A DNA stretch of 11,520 nucleotides from Flavobacterium sp. GTDB lineage: Bacteria; Bacteroidota; Bacteroidia; Flavobacteriales; Flavobacteriaceae. A program made the translations under genes and the position numbers. The notes beneath the pieces are model-generated. The model saw nothing but the letters and a program-made list of their open reading frames with translations. It did no database searches and was not told the origin of the DNA. The stretch covers positions 1 to 11,520 of the forward strand of contig SXQR01000285.1 of the NCBI GenBank assembly GCA_005792865.1, given 5' to 3'. This document shows positions 6,426-11,520 of this stretch, one piece after another; position 1 is the first letter of the stretch; every line of letters begins with the position of its first letter.

Positions 6426-8354
6426 TTAGTTCCTGACAAATTTCAGGGTCTTTTCACCCGCATCTGTCTTGACCGTGACCCAATGGATGCCCTGCGGCAA
6501 AGTGGAAATGTCGTAATTTCCGTCAGCTCCGTATTTCAGTGTCGCCTGGCCCAGCGCATTGTAGAACGTGGCCGATTCCAGGATGATGCCGTTCGGGACT
6601 TGGATGGTGATGGATGCCGAGCTAGGATTCGGGTACAGTACCAGGGCGTCACGAAGGTCAAAAGTTCCCGCAGAAAGGGTCGCCGACGAATTTTTTGAGA
6701 TGATATCCTTGCCCGGATTGAACAGGACCGACGTTACGGCAAACGGGACATTTTCAATGAATTGCTGGCCGTTCACTGTGTTGTTGAGCACAAGGTCAAG
6801 TTGCTGGCCGCCCGCACCCAAAAGCCTGACGGGAACGGGCATCTCAAAGAACGGCACCGAAAAATGCGAGGTTTCCTGGTTGATCGTGATGCGCGCCTGG
6901 CCCGGTCCGATATTCTGTGCCGTGATGTCGTAGATGGGGTAACCCTGCTTGTAGATCCAGTCGTTGAAAAATTCGTCCAGATCCTGTCCCGATGCCGCTT
7001 CGAGCTGCGATTGCAGGTCCGGTGTCAGGGCGTAGGCATACGAGAGGTTGGGTGCGTTCAGGTAATTTTGCAAACCTTGGAAAAAGGCGTCGTCCCCCAG
7101 TTTGTACCGAAGCATGTGCGCGACCATTGCGCCTTTGTTGTAAGTGAGGCGGCTGCTGAAGATCCGGTTGACATTGGTTGCTTCCGATTCGGTAAGGTAA
7201 ACCGCCCCGCCGGGTTGCGTCGTGATGTTGTCAATCTTGGCGTTCTTCCAATTGACAAATTGCGTCGGGCCGTCGATGTTTTCCACCACAAGCCCTGACA
7301 TATATTCGGCGAAGCCCTCATTGAGCCAGATATCGCGCCACGAGCCGCACGTCACTTTGTTGCCAAACCATTGGTGGCCCAGTTCGTGTGCGATCAGGCT
7401 CCGGCTATAGGCACCCGATCCGCCCGCGGCCATGAAGGACACGGTGGTATGTTCCATTCCCCCGCCATAACTCCATTGCGCGTGCCCGTACTTTTCGTTC
7501 CTGAAGGGATATGGTCCAAAAAGCGATTCAAAAAGGTTCATGATGGCAGGCGTTACCGCTACACTCGCCTGGTTCGCCGTGAGGGTTTCCGGAAATGCAT
7601 AATTGACTATCGGGAAAAAAGGGCTCTCGCTCGTTCCGAGCCCGGCCTGGAGCGTATAGACCGAGTAATTCGTGACCGCGATGGCGATCAGGTAGGCCGG
7701 AATCGGGTAACCATGGTGGAAATGCGTTGTTTTTTGCGTGCCGACGACCGTCTGCGACTGTTCGAGCCCATTTGATACCGATGTGTACTGCGACGGCGCC
7801 GTGATGTGGACGTCAATTGAATTTATTTTGTCGTTGAGGTCCTGTTTGCACGGCCACCAATCCTTCGCGCCGAAGGGTTCGCTGAGCGTCCAGAGCACCG
7901 GCGTGCCATTGTGTTGCGAGGTGATGAAGGCCTGTTCGCCAAAATCGGGCGGGCCGGAATAATTGATTTCCACCGTAGCCGATGCGCCGCTTGGGAGTGC
8001 CGACGGGAGCGTGATGACCAGCTCGTTGGCCGATGCCTGTGAAAAGGCAAGGGTGACACCATCCTTTTTCACCGACGAAACCGTAAGGTCATTGGTCAGG
8101 TCAAAAGTCACGGTGTTCATTGTGGCGAGCGCGGTAAATGTCGTGGTAACCTTTCCCGTGATGAAATAGACTGCCGGGTCCACCGTAAACTCAAGCTTGT
8201 GGTAAGTGATGTCGTAGTTGGCGGTGTTGGGATTGGCTGCGAAAGCCATAAGCGACTCCGCCGATTTCATCTCGCTTTCGGCAACGGATTCAACGTCCTG
8301 GGCCCACAAACCGGCGCAGGCTAAAAGCGTGGCCAACAATAAGTTGTTTTTCAT
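6426..8354 (-). CDS. Secreted M1 family aminopeptidase with T9SS C-terminal sorting domain
   Basis: This zinc aminopeptidase removes N-terminal residues from peptides, here probably outside the cell or on its surface. I start at ATG 8354 (642 residues), because it gives a clean signal peptide (MKNNLLLATLLACAGLWAQD) and lies just after a -7 box. The reading frame extends upstream to 8522, but that part has no protein-like character. Order: signal; M1 N-terminal beta domain from about 40; GGMEH at 298-302 (substrate-binding counterpart of GAMEN); HELGHQW with His323, Glu324, His327; third zinc ligand Glu346 in LNEGFAEY; beta-sandwich region about 470-560; and a last ~75 residues (LVLYPNPSSASITI to KTLKFVRN) of the type A T9SS sorting domain, normally cut off during export. 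The LLAC in the signal could be read as a weak lipobox, but cleavage after WAQ fits better. The sorting machinery is not in the window. Confidence 0.93.
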   Translation of the reverse strand: MKNNLLLATLLACAGLWAQDVESVAESEMKSAESLMAFAANPNTANYDITYHKLEFTVDPAVYFITGKVTTTFTALATMNTVTFDLTNDLTVSSVKKDGVTLAFSQASANELVITLPSALPSGASATVEINYSGPPDFGEQAFITSQHNGTPVLWTLSEPFGAKDWWPCKQDLNDKINSIDVHITAPSQYTSVSNGLEQSQTVVGTQKTTHFHHGYPIPAYLIAIAVTNYSVYTLQAGLGTSESPFFPIVNYAFPETLTANQASVAVTPAIMNLFESLFGPYPFRNEKYGHAQWSYGGGMEHTTVSFMAAGGSGAYSRSLIAHELGHQWFGNKVTCGSWRDIWLNEGFAEYMSGLVVENIDGPTQFVNWKNAKIDNITTQPGGAVYLTESEATNVNRIFSSRLTYNKGAMVAHMLRYKLGDDAFFQGLQNYLNAPNLSYAYALTPDLQSQLEAASGQDLDEFFNDWIYKQGYPIYDITAQNIGPGQARITINQETSHFSVPFFEMPVPVRLLGAGGQQLDLVLNNTVNGQQFIENVPFAVTSVLFNPGKDIISKNSSATLSAGTFDLRDALVLYPNPSSASITIQVPNGIILESATFYNALGQATLKYGADGNYDISTLPQGIHWVTVKTDAGEKTLKFVRN

Positions 8355-8370
8355 TTTTAAAAAATATGAG

Positions 8371-8378
8371 CAAATATA
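8371..8378 (-). promoter_or_regulatory. -7 box of the M1 peptidase gene
   Basis: TATATTTG on the minus strand (CAAATATA here) is an exact TAnnTTTG box, 16 bases before ATG 8354, which supports that start. No convincing -33 TTTG lies at the right distance, and the transcript would have a leader of only about 10 nt. Confidence 0.6.
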
Positions 8379-8385
8379 GGGAAAA

Positions 8386-8540
8386 GCAGGACCGCTTCGC
8401 TGCGAGAGGAAAGACCGCGTCGATGCAAGAAGCAGGAAAAAATACCTGACAGCCACTGGCCTCCTCTTAATCTCAAATGCTGAAAGAAGCAAGACCGCTT
8501 TGCTGCAAGAAAAAATAAGCAAGACCCCATAGACCGCTTA
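8386..8540. repeat. Short interspersed repeats of GCAAGACCGCTTYGCTGCAAGA type
   Basis: Three related 22-mers are seen at 8386-8407, 8409-8430 and 8489-8510, with a fourth partial and disrupted one at about 8519-8540. All share AAGACCGC followed by TGC(A/G)AGA or close variants. They lie upstream of the M1 peptidase gene in DNA with no other coding sense. The function is unknown. Confidence 0.6.
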
Positions 8541-8670
8541 GATAAAGTAGAAGAGAGCGGCTCCTAGGATAGTTCCTCCTCTTTCTTCTTTTACTCCGCT
8601 CCGTACAGTTCGCCCTTCGGGCTCGAGTCTTCTTTCTTCTTTATCTTTCCTCTTTCTTCATTCCTTTATG
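8541..8670. other. Pyrimidine-rich intergenic tract upstream of serS
   Basis: Two C/T-rich runs (about 8566-8591 and 8627-8668, built of TTCTTT/TCCTCT words) flank a small GC-rich element with GCCC-TTC-GGGC (about 8610-8622), which can form a 4-bp hairpin. No gene is seen in it. It separates the divergent M1 peptidase and serS genes. Confidence 0.5.
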
Positions 8671-8678
8671 TAAATTTG
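8671..8678 (+). promoter_or_regulatory. -7 box of serS
   Basis: TAAATTTG is an exact TAnnTTTG box 19 bases before the serS ATG. The -33 region is pyrimidine-rich and holds only TTTC-like matches. Confidence 0.6.
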
Positions 8679-8697
8679 TGCCTCTAAAAATTCGCAG

Positions 8698-9969
8698 ATG
8701 TTACAGATAGCCTTTATCAGGGAAAACCGGGACCGCGTCATCAAGGCACTCGCCAAGCGCAATCTCGATGCCCAAACCATGGTGGACCAAGTGCTCGCAA
8801 CCGACGAACAGCGCCGCATGGTGCAATCCGAACTTGAATCGGTACAGGCGGAGTCCAACAGGCTGTCCAAGGATATCGGCGAAATGATGAAGGCCGGTGA
8901 AAAATCAAAGGCCGCGATCCTCAAAGAGAAATCCATCCAGCTCAAGGAGCGGAGCCGCGAACTCAACGAGTCGAGCGAGGCATTGGCCCAGGAACTTGCC
9001 CAAAAATTATATGCGATTCCCAACCTGCCGGCGCATATCGTCCCGGAAGGCAAGACCCCGGACGACAACCTGACTGTATTCCAATCGGGAGAGATTCCCG
9101 CGCTGCACGACGGAGCACAGCCGCATTGGGAACTCGTCAAGAAATACGACATTATCGACTTTGAACTGGGCGTGAAGATTACGGGGGCGGGATTTCCGGT
9201 CTATAAAGGCAAGGGCGCCAAGCTCCAGCGCGCGCTGATCTCCTATTTTTTGGATAAGAACACGGCCGCAGGTTACCGGGAATTCCAGGTTCCCCACCTG
9301 GTGAACGAGGCGTCGGGGTATGGGACCGGGCAACTTCCCGACAAGGAAGGCCAGATGTACCACGTGGGCCTTGACGACCTTTACCTGATCCCGACGGCGG
9401 AGGTTCCCGTGACCAACCTCTTTCGCGACACGATACTCCAGGAATCTGAACTTCCCGTGATGTGTACGGGCTATACGCCGTGCTTCAGGCGCGAGGCGGG
9501 CTCATACGGGGCGCACGTGCGCGGGCTCAACCGCCTGCACCAGTTTGACAAGGTGGAAATTGTCCGCATCGAACATCCCGAAAAGTCATACGAAGCCCTC
9601 GACGGCATGGTGGAACACGTGAAATCGATCCTTGATGAACTTAAACTGCCGTACCGCGTACTGCGCCTGTGCGGAGGCGACATGGGCTTCACGTCGGCGC
9701 TGACCTATGATTTCGAGGTGTTTTCCACGGCTCAGGACCGGTGGCTGGAAATCAGTTCGGTTTCCAATTTCGAGACTTTCCAGGCGAACCGGTTGAAATT
9801 GCGTTTCCGAGACAAGGACGGCAAGAATCAACTCGCGCACACCCTGAACGGAAGCGCCCTGGCTCTGCCGCGCGTCCTGGCCGGAATACTCGAAAATTAC
9901 CAGACCCCACAGGGCATCAGGATACCGGAAGTGCTTCGTCCTTACTGCGGTTTCGACATGATCGACTAG
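8698..9969 (+). CDS. serS: Seryl-tRNA synthetase
   Basis: This cytoplasmic class II synthetase charges tRNA-Ser (and tRNA-Sec where present) with serine using ATP. The 423-residue length is normal for the bacterial enzyme. The N-terminal ~100 residues are highly charged helices forming the antiparallel coiled-coil arm that grips the long variable arm of tRNA-Ser. The catalytic domain follows, with the serine-binding TAE at 233-235, motif 2 CFRREAGSYG (262-271) and the class II motif 3 NGSALALPR, Arg392. It ends CGFDMID at a TAG stop. The ATG at 8698 gives the expected MLQIAFIREN start and sits 19 bases after a -7 box. A secreted TPR-like gene begins 66 bases downstream without a visible terminator between them, so co-transcription is possible. 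It is intact, with no oddities. Confidence 0.98.
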   Translation: MLQIAFIRENRDRVIKALAKRNLDAQTMVDQVLATDEQRRMVQSELESVQAESNRLSKDIGEMMKAGEKSKAAILKEKSIQLKERSRELNESSEALAQELAQKLYAIPNLPAHIVPEGKTPDDNLTVFQSGEIPALHDGAQPHWELVKKYDIIDFELGVKITGAGFPVYKGKGAKLQRALISYFLDKNTAAGYREFQVPHLVNEASGYGTGQLPDKEGQMYHVGLDDLYLIPTAEVPVTNLFRDTILQESELPVMCTGYTPCFRREAGSYGAHVRGLNRLHQFDKVEIVRIEHPEKSYEALDGMVEHVKSILDELKLPYRVLRLCGGDMGFTSALTYDFEVFSTAQDRWLEISSVSNFETFQANRLKLRFRDKDGKNQLAHTLNGSALALPRVLAGILENYQTPQGIRIPEVLRPYCGFDMID

Positions 9970-10035
9970 TTAAATTGAGGCGGTGCACACGGCATCGGCG
10001 GCCAAAAGCGTTATATTAGTAAACAATTTTTCCAG

Positions 10036-11520
10036 ATGCGTCTTTTTGCCATTATCATTTCTCTTCTCATGGGCCCAATTGCCCTCGGCCAGAACGAGCA
10101 GCTCGCGCAGCATTACTTTGACAAGGGCGAGTTCGAGAAGTCTATCGTTGCCTTTGAAGAACTGCTCAAATCGCAGCCCGGGCACCCGCACTTTTTCCAG
10201 AAGTTGTTGGAAAGCAGGCAGCAGTTGCAGCAATACGACAAGGCCCAGAAACTAATCGAGGAGCGGCTGGCGGCGCGAAAGGAAGCCCACCTGCTGGCCG
10301 AGCTCGGCTATAATTACCAGTTGCTCAAGAACGCGGCAAAGGCGAAATCCTACTACGACCAGGCGATCGACCGTGTTAGGCAGAATCCGCAGGAAGTTTA
10401 CCAGACCGCCGCCGTTTTTGAAAAGCGCGTCCTGGTGGAATATGCACTCCAGGCCTACCGCACGGCGCGCGAGGTGGAGCCCAAAATGAACTTCAATTAC
10501 CAGATGGCGATGCTGTACGGGCAGTCCGGCAATCCCGAGATGATGATCAACACTTTCCTGGACGAGGCCTATACCAATCCCCAGAGCGTGATCATGATCC
10601 AGAACCAGCTTTCGCGCTTCATGACCGAGGACGCGGAAGCCACTTTCAACGACATGTTGCGCAAGGCCCTGCTGGTACGTGCACAAAAGAACCAGGACCT
10701 GTTTTGGAACGAGTTCCTGAGTTGGTATTTCGTGCAACAGAAAGAATACGGAAAGGCATTCATCCAGGAAAAGGCCATCTACAAGCGAAATCCCGAGACT
10801 TTTTCCAACATCGTGAACCTGGCGCAACTTGCGCTCGAGGAGGGCGATCAGGATGCGGCGCGCGATATTTTTGCGTTCGTGCTTGAGAATACCACCGACC
10901 TGGAACTGCTTATCGAGGCGCATTACCACCTGGCCGACATGAGGATTGCATCGGCGAAGCCATCGGAATATGCCGAAATCCGGTCTGGCCTGGACAAGCT
11001 GCTCACCGAATTCGGCGTCAGCCCGTACACGTTGCGCCTGCAATTGCTGCAATCCAAGCTGGCGACCTTTAGCCTCAACGATCCCGAACGCGGCAAGGCG
11101 ATCCTGAAGGCGGCACTCGAGATGCCGATCTCGCGGCAACAATCGTCGCAGGTCAAGATGGCTTTGGCCGACGTTTTCCTGTTCGAGGAAAAGTTCAACC
11201 AGGCGCTGTTGTACTATTCGCAGATCGAGGAGGACATGAAAAACGACGTCATCGGACACGAAGCAAGCCTCAAGGCCGCGCGCACCAGTTATTTCAAGGC
11301 CGATTTTGACTGGGCGCTGCAACAGTTCAGGGCGCTCAAATCTGCCTCGACGCAGCTCATCGCCAACGACGCGCTGGAATATTTCCTGCTGATCAATGAC
11401 AATTCGGTGGCCGATTCCACGCGGACCGCGCTATCAAAATTCGCGAAGGCCGATTACCTGTTGTACCGAAACAGAACCACCGAGGCGCTGTCGGCATTTG
11501 AAAAGATCCTTCAGGAACAC
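10036..11520 (+). CDS. Exported tetratricopeptide-repeat-like protein (3' partial)
   Basis: The frame is open for 495 codons from ATG 10036 to the window edge without a stop. It starts with a signal peptide (MRLFAIIISLLMGPIALGQ, likely cut after LGQ), so the protein should be in the periplasm or on the surface. The rest is almost entirely alpha-helical with TPR-like pairs, for example YFDKGEFEKSIVAFEELLKS (residues about 27-46), then YDKAQKLIEERL, AKAKSYYDQAI, ALQAYRTAREVEP and FNQALLYYSQI. Several repeats are degenerate. TPR arrays mediate protein-protein contacts; no enzyme motif is seen, and the partner and function are unknown. The upstream gap has only a weak -7-like TATATTAG (10012-10019), which may mean transcription from the serS promoter. 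A long reverse-strand reading frame over this gene is a codon-bias shadow. Confidence 0.9.
   Translation, partial: MRLFAIIISLLMGPIALGQNEQLAQHYFDKGEFEKSIVAFEELLKSQPGHPHFFQKLLESRQQLQQYDKAQKLIEERLAARKEAHLLAELGYNYQLLKNAAKAKSYYDQAIDRVRQNPQEVYQTAAVFEKRVLVEYALQAYRTAREVEPKMNFNYQMAMLYGQSGNPEMMINTFLDEAYTNPQSVIMIQNQLSRFMTEDAEATFNDMLRKALLVRAQKNQDLFWNEFLSWYFVQQKEYGKAFIQEKAIYKRNPETFSNIVNLAQLALEEGDQDAARDIFAFVLENTTDLELLIEAHYHLADMRIASAKPSEYAEIRSGLDKLLTEFGVSPYTLRLQLLQSKLATFSLNDPERGKAILKAALEMPISRQQSSQVKMALADVFLFEEKFNQALLYYSQIEEDMKNDVIGHEASLKAARTSYFKADFDWALQQFRALKSASTQLIANDALEYFLLINDNSVADSTRTALSKFAKADYLLYRNRTTEALSAFEKILQEH

Noticed and set aside
8355..8522. N-terminal extension of the M1 peptidase to an ATG at 8522
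   Set aside because: The extension crosses the -7 box and the repeat cluster, has no conserved character, and would bury the signal peptide starting at 8354.
10252..11322. A 356-codon minus-strand frame opposite the TPR-like gene
   Set aside because: The plus strand encodes a coherent signal peptide and helical repeats, while the reverse frame shows no recognisable protein pattern and no promoter or ribosome-binding context.

Overview
The window reads as chromosome of a Bacteroidota member, most likely Flavobacteriaceae or a close relative, with coding GC unusually high for that group. The case rests on four things: TAnnTTTG (-7) promoter boxes upstream of several genes, a secreted M1 peptidase ending in a type IX secretion (T9SS) sorting domain, flavobacterial-looking RseP, SerRS and hybrid-kinase sequences, and tRNA genes without an encoded CCA. 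No phage, transposase, CRISPR array or toxin/defence operon is visible.

Layout. (1) 1-3275, + strand: two signalling genes 6 nt apart. The first is the C-terminal part of a hybrid histidine kinase with three tandem receiver domains, cut by the window edge inside its phospho-accepting His codon. The second is a receiver-coiled-coil-kinase protein. Together they carry two kinase cores and four receivers, as in a multistep phosphorelay. (2) 3285-3457: tRNA-Arg(CCU) on the minus strand with its own promoter and terminator, followed by the terminator of the next minus-strand gene. (3) 3479-4117, minus: a small acidic lipoprotein gene with two compensating frameshifts. (4) 4118-4969: mostly non-coding. 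It holds a tandem array of two ~210-bp units downstream of an intact tRNA-Asn(GUU). Each unit carries a decayed 3' fragment of that tRNA, a spacer with heptamer repeats and a copy of the tRNA terminator. (5) 4970-6316, minus: rseP (site-2 protease) with an in-frame TAG that separates the HExxH half from the LDG half. (6) 6426-8354, minus: M1 aminopeptidase with signal peptide and T9SS sorting domain. (7) 8355-8697: divergent intergenic region with short repeats and pyrimidine tracts. (8) 8698-9969, plus: serS, then from 10036 a secreted tetratricopeptide-like protein running off the right edge.

The genes do not form one pathway. The clearest functional unit is the two-gene phosphorelay. RseP, the M1 peptidase and the TPR protein are envelope or secreted proteins, and serS and the two tRNAs belong to translation. 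The most unusual content is the tRNA-Asn fragment array and the two interrupted genes on either side of it. I found no convincing new multi-gene system. The interruptions could be real gene decay or consensus errors in the assembly, and raw reads would decide that.
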